From Bacterioplanes sp965233665 (GTDB lineage: Bacteria > Pseudomonadota > Gammaproteobacteria > Pseudomonadales > Oceanobacteraceae), in contig CBDDTG010000027.1 in the NCBI GenBank assembly GCA_965233665.1, positions 1 through 64,000 on the forward strand: a DNA stretch of 64,000 nucleotides, in the 5' to 3' direction. Positions 53,859 to 62,421 of this stretch are shown here, one piece after another (positions within the stretch are counted from its first letter, which is position 1; each line of letters begins with the position of its first letter). The position numbers were made by a program, and so were the translations under genes. The notes beneath the pieces were generated by a model. The model saw only the letters and a program-made list of their open reading frames with translations, ran no database searches and had not been told where the DNA came from.

Positions 53859-54285
53859 CTCTTTACCCGTTGCTCTAAATATGCCTGTTTTTATACCGGT
53901 TTAGATTCTTTTGCACAGTATCTGTGGATAATGTTGGGTGTAAATTCATGATAACCGTCGCCAGCGCCATAACCACGCCGATGGCCTTAGATTGGTGGTG
54001 TTTTGACCACTGTCGATATTTGCTCTAGCCCAGGCATGTCAAGGCTTGACAGGTATTTTAGCAAGATTTTTTATGATCCTCAGGCAGAGGTATGAGGCGG
54101 GCAAAAAAAGCAAATTTTCTGCCTTGGCAAGTCTTGAATAATGATCGCCAGCTTGTTGTGCGAGGTGCGGGTATCACTTTCCACAGAATCTGTGGATAAC
54201 ATTGGGGTTAAGTGTTTGGTAACTGGCTCCGTGGTAGGGGCTATCCGACGGAGCCTTGGTTTGATCAAAAAATAACCAGTGTGTT
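53859..54285. other. 427-bp gene-free stretch with two DnaA-box palindromes
   Basis: No gene is supported here. Two similar ~18-bp elements, CACAGTATCTGTGGATAA (53914-53931) and CACAGAATCTGTGGATAA (54182-54199), each contain a perfect E. coli-type DnaA box (TGTGGATAA, complement of TTATCCACA), fused to a CACAG-n3-CTGTG palindrome. The second is preceded by TTTCCACAG. An A/T-rich centre with two GATC sites separates them. The function may be DnaA titration or control of a neighbouring gene. Confidence 0.5.
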
Positions 54286-55275
54286 TTAGAGCACTTGCTT
54301 CAGTGGTGCGTGCTGTTCAGCCGACAGGCGCGGGCCAAACTGGCTGACCACAGTGGCCGACGCCAGGCTAGCCAGCCGACCGGCGGCTGCGGCATCGTGA
54401 CCCTGACTGATGGCGTACAAATAGGCGCCCGCAAACATATCACCGGCACCATTGCTGTCGACGGCGGTCACTGAGTGGGGCTCTATGCGATGGGTGTTTT
54501 CGCCATCCCAAATTAACGCGCCCTCAGCACCACAAGTTACCACGACGTGCTTGGCCACTTGTTGCATTGCGGCCAGAGCGGCCTCGGTGCTGTCTTCGCC
54601 GCTGAACAGCTTGGCTTCTTGCTCGTTGCAGAACAACAAGTCGATGCCGTCGCCCAGCATTTCTACCAGCCCGTCTTTAAAGAACTGCACCATGGCAGGG
54701 TCCGAGAAGGTCATCGCCACTTTAACGCCATGCTTGCGCGCCAAGTCACGGACGGCAATGGCGGCTTGGCGTGAGGTGTCGGACGTCACCAAATAGCCTT
54801 CTAAATAGGCGTATTGCGACTGTGCCAGGGCGGCTTCATCGACATGATGGTCACGCAGTTCGGTGGAAATACCTAAATAGGTGTTCATGGTGCGCTCGGC
54901 ATCTGGGGTGACCATCACCAGGCACTTGCCAGTGACGCCATCGTCACGCTCACCATCCATATTGGTGTCGACGCCGGCGGCTTTGATGTCAGCGACGAAA
55001 AAGTCCCCAGTTTCATCATTGGCCACGCTGCAGGTGTAATACGCCTTGGCACCAAAGTAGGCGGCGGCAATGATGGTGTTGGCGGCACTGCCGCCACTGG
55101 CGCGTTTTTTCAGCCCATAGTCGGCATTTAAACGGGCTAGGTTGGTTTCCAGTTGCTCGGCGTCGATCAGTGTCATCAGACCTTTTTCTATGCCAGTGCG
55201 GGCGAAAAATGCGTCGTCGACTTCAAATTCTTTATCCACCAGCGCATTGCCGATGCCATAAATGTGATAGCTCAT
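54286..55275 (-). CDS. Adenosine kinase-like PfkB family carbohydrate kinase
   Basis: The 329-residue protein has the PfkB/ribokinase fold: G-N-A-L-V-D at the N-terminus, G-G-S-A-A-N-T near 60, and the C-terminal anion-hole G-A-G-D-M-F-A-G (catalytic Asp). This subfamily is commonly annotated as adenosine kinase (phosphorylates adenosine to AMP). The start ATG at 55275 is preceded by ACGAGG. It stands alone, divergent from the K+ channel gene. Alternative: another nucleoside or sugar kinase. Confidence 0.88.
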   Translation of the reverse strand: MSYHIYGIGNALVDKEFEVDDAFFARTGIEKGLMTLIDAEQLETNLARLNADYGLKKRASGGSAANTIIAAAYFGAKAYYTCSVANDETGDFFVADIKAAGVDTNMDGERDDGVTGKCLVMVTPDAERTMNTYLGISTELRDHHVDEAALAQSQYAYLEGYLVTSDTSRQAAIAVRDLARKHGVKVAMTFSDPAMVQFFKDGLVEMLGDGIDLLFCNEQEAKLFSGEDSTEAALAAMQQVAKHVVVTCGAEGALIWDGENTHRIEPHSVTAVDSNGAGDMFAGAYLYAISQGHDAAAAGRLASLASATVVSQFGPRLSAEQHAPLKQVL

Positions 55276-55364
55276 GTGGGCCTCGTTGTGAGTAAAAGTT
55301 GGCAGTGTACCAAAGCTGGGACTTGGTGATTCTGATAATGGCCAATGTCGTCTATGATGCCGGC

Positions 55365-56498
55365 ATGAACAAAGTCACTCGTTTTATTCGCCAGCGCCAG
55401 CGTGTGCGCCATGCGGTGTATCAAACCGATGCCAGTATCAAGCGTGCGGTAATTCGCACCGCGTTGCTGTTATTGGCGTTTATTCTTATGCACGCTTTCG
55501 CCATGGTTTGGCTGGAAGGCATAGCGCCGTGGCCAGCGTTGTGGCTGACCATGACCACGCTCACCACCGTCGGTTATGGCGATTTATCCGCACAAACCAT
55601 GGCGGGCCAGCTGGCCACCATGAGTTTGATGTTTGTCTGCGGCATCACTTTGATGACGTTTTTAATCAGTGATTATGTCGACTTCCGCATAGCCCGGCGG
55701 GAGCGCATTCGAACCGGCAACTGGGATTGGAATATGGCCGAACACCTGCTGTTTATTAATGCTCCAAAATACAACCGTGAGGCGTATTTTTTACGCCTGA
55801 TCAGCCAGATTCGTGAAAGTGGCGAATATGTCGATGCGCCGATTATGTTGCTGAACGAAGATTTCCCCGATGGTTTGCCCGACAGTTTGCGGCAATTGGG
55901 GGTGGTGCATGTAACGGGGCTGGCCAGCCGGGAGGACGATTTACGTCGTGCCGGTGTCGATCGCGCCAGCCATATTATTGTGCTGGCACGTGATGAATAT
56001 TCCGCCGACAGTGATAGCTATACCTTTGATGTGGCCTATCGCCTGTATCAGCGCCACTTGGGTCACCGAGTGATTGCCGAGTGCGTCGACGATGGCAATC
56101 GCGAGCGCTTAAAACACTTGGATATTCGCTCGATTTTGCGGCCGATTCGCTCTTACCCAGAGATTATTGTGCGGGCGATGGTGGCGCCTGGGGCCGAAGT
56201 GGTGATTGAAGATATGTTCACCCACGCCAATGATCACCCGGTGCGCTATCCGGTATGGCTAGAGGGCGAGCGTTGGGCCGATGTAGTCAACGCCGTGGTG
56301 CAAAGCAACTTGGGTACTCCGCTGGCCTACGTGACCAAAGAGGGGCATGTGGAGGCACACCCAGACGGCGATCATACCGTGCATGGGCAATCCTTAATTG
56401 TGCTGGTACATACCGAAAACACCCCCACCATTCGCGAAATGCAGCGCGCAGTGGAGGTGTACTTTAACCGCTATGCGGCCGACTACGACGGCGATTAA
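55365..56498 (+). CDS. Two-TM potassium channel with RCK (TrkA-N) domain
   Basis: I choose the ATG at 55365 (377 residues; an in-frame ATG at 55338 is the alternative, no clear ribosome site for either). TM1 is at about 30-50, the selectivity filter T-V-G-Y-G-D lies at 68-73, and TM2 is at about 80-102. A cytoplasmic TrkA-N-like Rossmann domain and C-terminal region follow. Conducts K+ and is gated by ligand (MthK-like). It ends against the lipoprotein gene with overlapping stop codons. Confidence 0.88.
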   Translation: MNKVTRFIRQRQRVRHAVYQTDASIKRAVIRTALLLLAFILMHAFAMVWLEGIAPWPALWLTMTTLTTVGYGDLSAQTMAGQLATMSLMFVCGITLMTFLISDYVDFRIARRERIRTGNWDWNMAEHLLFINAPKYNREAYFLRLISQIRESGEYVDAPIMLLNEDFPDGLPDSLRQLGVVHVTGLASREDDLRRAGVDRASHIIVLARDEYSADSDSYTFDVAYRLYQRHLGHRVIAECVDDGNRERLKHLDIRSILRPIRSYPEIIVRAMVAPGAEVVIEDMFTHANDHPVRYPVWLEGERWADVVNAVVQSNLGTPLAYVTKEGHVEAHPDGDHTVHGQSLIVLVHTENTPTIREMQRAVEVYFNRYAADYDGD

Positions 56499-57874
56499 CC
56501 CTCGTCGTCGCTGTGATCCTCATCGCCGTGGTCATGATCGTGATCTTCGTCATGCTCATCGTGGTTATGGCCATCGTCGTGATCATCATCGAAGCCAACC
56601 CAGGCCAGTTTGTTTGGCGTGAATGGCAGTTCAATATTGCTGACTGTCATGGTATCTAATGCCACTACCTTAACGGCATTCGCCAGCGTATCCGCGACAT
56701 AAGCCACGGCTTGCTCGGCGCTGCTGGCGATGCTGATTCGCGCATGGCTCGTCGAGGTGGGTATGTCGCTCAACACGCTGACACTGCCGTGATACGCGAA
56801 GTTGGCATCGCCATCAAAGCGGTGCAGTGCGCCGTTACTATCGAGGGCCAGTAAATGGTCGCCTTCGGCGCTGAAATGGTAACTGACCAGCTCAGTCTCG
56901 GCGGCGCCAGACCAGTCCAATGGGCTGATGCTGCGCTGCTCTAAGTTCACCAACCAAAGCGCTCCGCTGGCAATGCCTACCACCCGTTCGTCGTCATCGT
57001 CGCCATAGAAACTGCCAATGCGGTTATCTCCCATGGCGGCTGGGTTAGCGATTTTATGGGCTTCAAACTCGCCATCATGCTGATGCACCAGCAATACACC
57101 ATCGCTGCAGCCAAACACTGCGCCGTGTTCGGTTGCCAGGCTGCCGTGCAGGCTTGGGCATAGGGTGTCGAAGCGGGTTTCAAAGTCGAAGTGATCGCCA
57201 TGGGCATGATACAGCTCGACTTGTTGTGGCAGGGTGGAGTCGGCTTCTGGGGCGCGCCAGCTGACCAATAAATGGTCGTGCATCGGTTCGGCGGTGCCAT
57301 GCATGGCGTTTTCCAGTGTTAAGGTCAACGGCTGGCCGCTGGTGATGTTGGTCTCAGTGAACAGCTGCACGCTGGCGTTAACTCCGCCTTCGCCGTCGCC
57401 GTCAAAGAACACAGCCATTTGGCCATCGTGGCGGGTGATGTGGGTGGGTTTTGTGCCTTCAAAGACGGTGCTCAGTAACTGCGGTGCTTTGGCATAAGGA
57501 TGCAGGTGGTCACCGTGGTCTTCCTGATACAAACCGCCATCGATCACTTGCACCTTGCCTTGATCCCGCTGTGGCAGGAAGGCATAGCGGCCTTGCGGTG
57601 AGGCGTAGACCGCGCTGGCAGTGTTCTCAAGCTGGAAGGTGTCCATCACGCTGTTGCTGTCGAGGTCGTAGACCAGCGCTTGTGGTTGATCGGCGGCGCT
57701 GATCACCAAGCGTCCGGGCAGGTCGGTTAACGACTGATCGACATCATGGCCATGATCATTGTCCTGCTCATGGTCATCGTCGCTGCTACTACTGCTGCTG
57801 CCACAGCCTGTTAGAACGGCAGATGCTAGTAACACGGCTAACCAAGTCGTGGAGTGAGAAAGCGGTGCGGGCAT
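56495..57874 (-). CDS. AztD-like zinc metallochaperone lipoprotein
   Basis: The 459-residue protein has a lipobox L-T-G-C, then a Ser/Asp/His-rich stretch (H-E-Q-D-N-D-H-G-H-D). A ~370-residue seven- or eight-bladed propeller follows with E-D-H-G-D-H-L-H, G-T-K-P-T-H-I and F-F-D-G-D-G-E-G motifs, as in AztD zinc chaperones. The C-terminus is strongly acidic and His-rich (H-D-D-G-H-N-H-D-E-H and repeats). AztD normally hands zinc to an AztABC importer, which is absent here. It lies downstream of the ZnuD-like receptor on the same strand, 96 bp apart, so it probably holds zinc in the periplasm after uptake. Confidence 0.82.
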   Translation of the reverse strand: MPAPLSHSTTWLAVLLASAVLTGCGSSSSSSDDDHEQDNDHGHDVDQSLTDLPGRLVISAADQPQALVYDLDSNSVMDTFQLENTASAVYASPQGRYAFLPQRDQGKVQVIDGGLYQEDHGDHLHPYAKAPQLLSTVFEGTKPTHITRHDGQMAVFFDGDGEGGVNASVQLFTETNITSGQPLTLTLENAMHGTAEPMHDHLLVSWRAPEADSTLPQQVELYHAHGDHFDFETRFDTLCPSLHGSLATEHGAVFGCSDGVLLVHQHDGEFEAHKIANPAAMGDNRIGSFYGDDDDERVVGIASGALWLVNLEQRSISPLDWSGAAETELVSYHFSAEGDHLLALDSNGALHRFDGDANFAYHGSVSVLSDIPTSTSHARISIASSAEQAVAYVADTLANAVKVVALDTMTVSNIELPFTPNKLAWVGFDDDHDDGHNHDEHDEDHDHDHGDEDHSDDEG

Positions 57875-57883
57875 GGGGTATCT

Positions 57884-57903
57884 CCTTGTTATAACGTAAT
57901 TAA
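57884..57903 (-). promoter_or_regulatory. Zur-half-site-like element before the AztD-like gene
   Basis: TTGTTATAACG with the palindromic GTTATAAC (57888-57895) lies just upstream of the AGGAGA ribosome site of the AztD-like gene. It resembles half of the Zur-like box at 60009-60048. The second half is poorly matched, so assignment is tentative. Confidence 0.35.
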
Positions 57904-57914
57904 TTTGCCTGAAA

Positions 57915-57949
57915 GCAGGCTGGCTAAGGTGCTTGCTTAGCCAGCCTGC
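57915..57949 (-). terminator. Intercistronic 14-bp hairpin between zinc receptor and metallochaperone genes
   Basis: GCAGGCTGGCTAAG (57915-57928) pairs perfectly with CTTAGCCAGCCTGC (57936-57949) over a 7-nt loop. It follows the receptor stop by ~20 nt and precedes the lipoprotein start. The U-tract is weak (TTTCA), so it may reduce rather than end read-through or protect the upstream mRNA. Confidence 0.65.
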
Positions 57950-57970
57950 GGGTAAATGAATAAATGCGGC

Positions 57971-60007
57971 TTACAGTTCGAGTTGCAGCGCCAGTGACCA
58001 TTGGCGGCCAGGCAAGGGTGCGAATTCCTTTAAGTAAGAACTGTGCAACTCGCCCCGGCTGTCGGTGAGGTTGGTGACCCCAAAGCGGTAATTGAAATCA
58101 CCGAACTGCTGGCCAATATGCAGGTTGAGCTGAGTGAAACCGTCGGACTCGTCTTCGGCCACCGCCACATGGCGTTGGGCGAAGGTATGCTCTAGCTCAC
58201 TGCTGAACTGCCAGTTGGCGGGCTGCCAGCGCAAACCAAAGCGCGCACTGGCAGGAGGAATGCGAGGCAGATTGTTGCCACTGCGCAGTTGAGCGCGCAC
58301 GCCATCAGCACTGGCATGGAGCTGCAATGTGTCGTTGATTTGGCCTTGCCAGCTGGCTTCAAAACCGCGAAAGCGGGCGTCTTCTTGCACATGGCGGTAC
58401 ACCGCATTGCCGTGAAACGGATCTTCTACGCTGAGGCGGCGGTTGTAGATGTAATCTTGGTATTCGTACCAATACAGCGCCAGGCGCAGTTGTTGTTGCT
58501 CGCTGTGATAGAGCCAGTTCAAATCCAGGCTGTGGGCCGTTTCGACCTCCAGCTCGCCGTTATCAAGCTGAAACGAAAAGGTCGCGTGATGGTCGCCGTT
58601 CCACAGCATTTCTTCGGCATCGGGCGCGCGCTGGCTGCGCGCTATGGTGATGGCGACACGCTGTTGCGGTGTTAACCGCCAGGTCGCCGCGGCCGACAGC
58701 GCATGTGGGTTAAATTCGCGTTGCTGGTAGTAGTCGCGATCGCGGCGATAGCCCGGGTCGATGGGATCTTCATCGGCATCAATGCGACGCTTCTCCTGGC
58801 GCAAGCCCAGCTCAAACTGGCCGTGCTGCCAGGGGCGTTGAGCGACCCAATACACGGCAATATCGCGTTTGATGGTGGCGGGCATGGGGGTGCTGTGGCC
58901 AAAATCGAGGCCGTAGCGGCTGAAAAAATCATCGCCTTGTCTACCATCCCAGGGTTGATCGCCATAATCTGGAATACCACGACAGCCACTGTGGTCGTGG
59001 CACAGCTCAAGCGCCTGTTGATTAAACTGCACGCCGATATGGCCCTCCCAGCCCAGCAAAGACTGATGACCCACCTCTATTTGGCTTTGCCAGCTGCGCT
59101 TTAGAAATAGGCCTTCAACTTCGCTGCCATTGACTTCGTCATGGCGGTAGTCCTGATGGCTCAGCTGCCACTGCCATTCCGATAGCCAGTTGGAGTTAAG
59201 CCAGCCACCGGCTTGCAGCTGATAATCTTGCTGCAGCGGTCGCACGCGTGCAGGTTCATCGTCTTCATTGGGCACGCCATAGTCGTAGCGCGTCTCCGCT
59301 AGACTGGCGCCGATATAGCGGCCGGGGGCCCAGAAATAGGTCAAGCCAGCGCCCAACTCGTGACTGTCGGTGTCACTGTTTTCGACCCGTTCGCCTGCAT
59401 GATAATCGTCGTGGCGGCGGCGCATGCCATCGAGCTGTAGCTGCCATTGCTCATTGCCGGCGTTAAAACGGGCCGCTGCGGCTCGGCCTTGATCGCCACT
59501 GCTAAGGCGACTGTTTAGGCGCAGCTGCTGTTGTTCTGCGGCACTGCGCGCAATGCGGCCATTTTCGATTTTGACTACGCCGCCAATGGCACCACCGCCA
59601 TAGCGCAATGCTGCTGGCCCTTGAATGATTTCTACGTTGTCGGCGGCGGCTAAATCCGTCATCGGGGCATGGTCGGCGCTCATGGCGGAGACATCACTGC
59701 TGTCTTGTCCGTTCACCAAGAGTTTTACCCGACTGGCGCCTTGGCCACGAATCATGGGACGACCGACACCAGGGCCAAAGGAGGCATTGTTGACGCCGGG
59801 TAAGTTGCTCAGTGCTTCGCCCAGGGTTTGTTGGCGGGCTTGTTCCAGCGCTTCGGGGTCTAGCATCAAGATGGGTTGTGCTGTGTCAGTGCGGGCTTGG
59901 GCGTCGCCAGTGACGACCACCTGCTCAAGCTCCAGCGCATGACTGGACAAAGGCAAGCTGATCATCGGCAGCAAGTACAACAAACGGGACATAGAAGCGA
60001 GGCTCAT
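57971..60007 (-). CDS. znuD: TonB-dependent receptor, ZnuD-like zinc uptake
   Basis: The 678-residue precursor has a signal peptide ending S-H-A about residue 24, TonB-box-like L-E-Q-V-V-V-T, a plug domain (to about 165; R-G-Q-G-A-S-R-V-K-L-L-V-N-G, D-V-S-A-M-S-A-D-H-A-P) and a 22-strand barrel ending ...W-S-L-A-L-Q-L-E-L. The S-A-D-H-A plug motif and a loop with C-H-D-H-S-G-C are characteristic of ZnuD zinc receptors. The first ATG (60007) has no ribosome site and lies one base from a Zur-like palindrome. A start at the second Met is possible, or the mRNA may be leaderless. Predicted to be derepressed when zinc is scarce. Confidence 0.88.
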   Translation of the reverse strand: MSLASMSRLLYLLPMISLPLSSHALELEQVVVTGDAQARTDTAQPILMLDPEALEQARQQTLGEALSNLPGVNNASFGPGVGRPMIRGQGASRVKLLVNGQDSSDVSAMSADHAPMTDLAAADNVEIIQGPAALRYGGGAIGGVVKIENGRIARSAAEQQQLRLNSRLSSGDQGRAAAARFNAGNEQWQLQLDGMRRRHDDYHAGERVENSDTDSHELGAGLTYFWAPGRYIGASLAETRYDYGVPNEDDEPARVRPLQQDYQLQAGGWLNSNWLSEWQWQLSHQDYRHDEVNGSEVEGLFLKRSWQSQIEVGHQSLLGWEGHIGVQFNQQALELCHDHSGCRGIPDYGDQPWDGRQGDDFFSRYGLDFGHSTPMPATIKRDIAVYWVAQRPWQHGQFELGLRQEKRRIDADEDPIDPGYRRDRDYYQQREFNPHALSAAATWRLTPQQRVAITIARSQRAPDAEEMLWNGDHHATFSFQLDNGELEVETAHSLDLNWLYHSEQQQLRLALYWYEYQDYIYNRRLSVEDPFHGNAVYRHVQEDARFRGFEASWQGQINDTLQLHASADGVRAQLRSGNNLPRIPPASARFGLRWQPANWQFSSELEHTFAQRHVAVAEDESDGFTQLNLHIGQQFGDFNYRFGVTNLTDSRGELHSSYLKEFAPLPGRQWSLALQLEL

Positions 60008-60008
60008 T

Positions 60009-60048
60009 GGTTATCTTATAACATTGTTGGCGATGTTATAAGATAACC
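60009..60048. promoter_or_regulatory. Large palindromic Zur-like operator
   Basis: GGTTATCTTATAACAT (60009-60024) and ATGTTATAAGATAACC (60033-60048) are perfect inverted repeats with an 8-bp spacer. Each half itself resembles a Zur box (TGTTATA-n-TATAACA). It lies between the divergent zinc receptor and PepSY-TM genes, so it may control both. Confidence 0.7.
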
Positions 60049-60223
60049 AGTATTTCATGCAAGCCGCTAAATTTTGTGGCGTATATGCTAATAGTTCGTA
60101 TTACTGTTGCTGTTTTGGGCTGGGAAAATTAGTATGCATGCCACCTATCATTGTGGCGCTGCAGGGCAAAAACATGCCGCCAACGTGACGCACTTTTCTC
60201 GCCGTACAACTAACGAGGTAATC

Positions 60224-61351
60224 ATGGGCAAGCGCCGCTGGCTGTTTAAACTTCACACCTGGCTAGCATTGCTGGCGGCGCTGCCGTTACTGATTAGCTG
60301 TTTAACCGGTGCGATTCTGGTCTTTAAGTACGAGATCGACAGCCTACTGCGGCCAGCGGCGGTGAACGTTGAGCAAGTGCTGGAGCAACGGCAATCTTTG
60401 GATCAGCTGCGCAGCCTGGTGCAGCAACGGTTCCCGCAACACGAGATCACCGGCTGGACGTTATTTCAATTACCTCAGCGCGCCGATGTGGTGTATTTGA
60501 TTGCCCATGGCAGTAGCGATTGGCAGCACGTCTATGTGGATGCCTATCAAGGGCAGGTGTTGACCGAACCTGCTTTGGCGACGACGCACTTTACCGATTG
60601 GCTGCTGGAGCTGCATTATCACCTGTTGCTCGATCACACCGGGTTGCTGATTGCCGGCATTGCCTCAGCGGTCTTGATGCTACTAGGCCTGACGGGGCTG
60701 TTTATTTATCGCCAGTTCTGGAAAAACCTGCTGCGATTGCGCTGGCGGTCCGCGCGCATGACTCTATATGTCGATACCCACTCCAGCTTTGGTATGGTGT
60801 TGGCGCCAGTGATGATCATCGCCGGCTTTACCGGTGCTTACTGGAACTTTATTCACCTGGCGCAAGAGGGCTTAGTACACGACGATCATGCTGAGCATAT
60901 TGTGCAAGGGCCGATGTACGATCATTCGTTGTCGCTGCAGCAATTGCGCCAGCAAGCAGAAAGCAGCATCGACGGTTTCACCACGACTTATATTTCCTTG
61001 CCTTGGACGCCAGGGGCTCAGCTGACCTTTTATGGCGATGTGCAAGACACCCATTTGCTCACCAGCCAGTACGCCAGTAACGTCAGCTTTGATGCACACT
61101 CGGGTCAGCGTCTTGTTGTGAGCGATATTCGCGACGAAGGCATTGGTCGGCGCATTGACGACAGCTTTCGGCGCTTGCACTTTGGCAACTTCGCCGGCTG
61201 GCTTTCGAAAGGCATCTGGGCTGTGGCTGGGCTGATGGTACTGTGGTTAAGTTACAGCGGCCTATATGTGTGGTGGGTGAAGCGCCGCACGCAGCGGCAA
61301 GCTCAGCAACGCAAACAGCAGCGCCAGGGCATTGAGCCGCAGGCGAGCTAA
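60224..61351 (+). CDS. PepSY-associated TM domain protein
   Basis: The ATG at 60224 has GAGG 6 nt upstream (upstream in-frame ATGs lie in non-conserved sequence). The 375-residue protein opens L-F-K-L-H-T-W-L-A-L, has about four TM helices and two PepSY-like periplasmic/cytoplasmic regions, and ends in a basic tail. This family is usually found with metal (iron or siderophore) receptors, where it may reduce or help release the metal. Here it shares the Zur-like box with a zinc receptor. Role inferred. Confidence 0.85.
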   Translation: MGKRRWLFKLHTWLALLAALPLLISCLTGAILVFKYEIDSLLRPAAVNVEQVLEQRQSLDQLRSLVQQRFPQHEITGWTLFQLPQRADVVYLIAHGSSDWQHVYVDAYQGQVLTEPALATTHFTDWLLELHYHLLLDHTGLLIAGIASAVLMLLGLTGLFIYRQFWKNLLRLRWRSARMTLYVDTHSSFGMVLAPVMIIAGFTGAYWNFIHLAQEGLVHDDHAEHIVQGPMYDHSLSLQQLRQQAESSIDGFTTTYISLPWTPGAQLTFYGDVQDTHLLTSQYASNVSFDAHSGQRLVVSDIRDEGIGRRIDDSFRRLHFGNFAGWLSKGIWAVAGLMVLWLSYSGLYVWWVKRRTQRQAQQRKQQRQGIEPQAS

Positions 61352-61397
61352 TCGCATTCTGGGCTCATGATGTAGCCCTACCTCCTGTATGTGACCC

Positions 61398-61422
61398 GCG
61401 CCAGCTATGGCTGGCGCTTTCC
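61398..61422 (+). terminator. Hairpin terminator after the PepSY-TM gene
   Basis: GCGCCAGC (61398-61405) and GCTGGCGC (61410-61417) form a perfect 8-bp stem with a TATG loop and a short TTTCC tail. The weak U-tract lowers confidence. Confidence 0.6.
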
Positions 61423-61464
61423 ATCATCTGGCGTTCAGGTATATTCAGCGCCGGAGGTCACATT

Positions 61465-62421
61465 ATGCTGAATCAGATTTTACAACAGCTGGCCGATGGT
61501 GAGTTTCACTCAGGTGAGTCACTGGGCGAGGCGCTGGGCGTGAGCCGTGCAGCGGTATGGAAGCAGCTGAAAAAACTCGACGAGCTGGATATCCCGTATT
61601 CTTCCGTGAAGGGGAAGGGCTATCGCTTGCACGATGCGATCGAGTTGCTGGATGAGCAGCGCATTCTGGAGGCGTTACAGCCGCGCCTGGATCGGCTGGA
61701 TATTTTGCTGGATGTGCCATCCACCAATACCTATTTGTTTGATCGCGCGCGTGACTACATGGGTCAGCGCTACGCTGTGCTGGCGGAGAAGCAAAGCGGT
61801 GGCCGTGGTCGTCGTGGTCGTCGATGGGTGAGTCCCTTTGGCAAAAACATTTATTTATCCTTGTTGGTGTCGTTTGCTGGCGGCTTGCAAGCACTGGAAG
61901 GTCTCAGTCTGGTGACCGCCATTGCTGTCGAGCGGGCCTTGGTCAAACTCGGCATCAGCGACATAGGGTTGAAATGGCCCAATGACGTGTATGCCAGCGG
62001 TAAAAAACTCGCCGGAATCTTGCTGGAAGTGACGGGCGAATATAACAGCCATTGCCAAGTGGTGATTGGCATTGGCCTTAACCTCGCCATGAGCGAGCAA
62101 GATGCAGCGGACATAGATCAGCCCTGGGCCGAACTGCGCAGCCTTAAACCGGGCTTATCACGCAACCAGGTGGCCAGTGCTTTGTTGGATGAATTACTGG
62201 CGGTCGTCGATGAGTTCCAGCGCCATGGTTTTGAGCCGTTCCAGCAGTACTGGTGTGAGCGCGATGTGTTTGCCGAGCGCGAAGTACGTATTGTTGGGCC
62301 CAAACAAGAGCTTCAGGGTGTGGTTAAGGGCGTCAATCGCAAAGGTGAGTTGATGTTGCGTACGGAGCGCGGCATGGAAACCGTCACGGCAGGGGAAATC
62401 AGTGTCCGTGCTGCTGATTGA
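61465..62421 (+). CDS. birA: Biotin-protein ligase / biotin operon repressor BirA
   Basis: The 318-residue class II BirA has an N-terminal winged HTH (about 1-60; G-E-S-L-G-E-A-L-G-V-S-R-A-A-V-W-K), then a ligase domain with G-R-G-R-R-G-R-R-W (biotinyl-AMP loop), K-W-P-N-D-V-Y and a C-terminal SH3-like domain. It biotinylates acetyl-CoA carboxylase and represses biotin genes. Start ATG with GGAGG 8 nt upstream. The end overlaps coaX by 20 bp, an order common in gammaproteobacteria. Confidence 0.96.
   Translation: MLNQILQQLADGEFHSGESLGEALGVSRAAVWKQLKKLDELDIPYSSVKGKGYRLHDAIELLDEQRILEALQPRLDRLDILLDVPSTNTYLFDRARDYMGQRYAVLAEKQSGGRGRRGRRWVSPFGKNIYLSLLVSFAGGLQALEGLSLVTAIAVERALVKLGISDIGLKWPNDVYASGKKLAGILLEVTGEYNSHCQVVIGIGLNLAMSEQDAADIDQPWAELRSLKPGLSRNQVASALLDELLAVVDEFQRHGFEPFQQYWCERDVFAEREVRIVGPKQELQGVVKGVNRKGELMLRTERGMETVTAGEISVRAAD

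Noticed and set aside
54080..54268. 62-codon minus-strand frame in the gene-free stretch
   Set aside because: It crosses the DnaA-box palindrome, has no ribosome site and no protein-like composition.
53859..54285. Chromosomal replication origin
   Set aside because: Only two perfect DnaA boxes, no dnaA/dnaN/gidA neighbours and no clear unwinding element.
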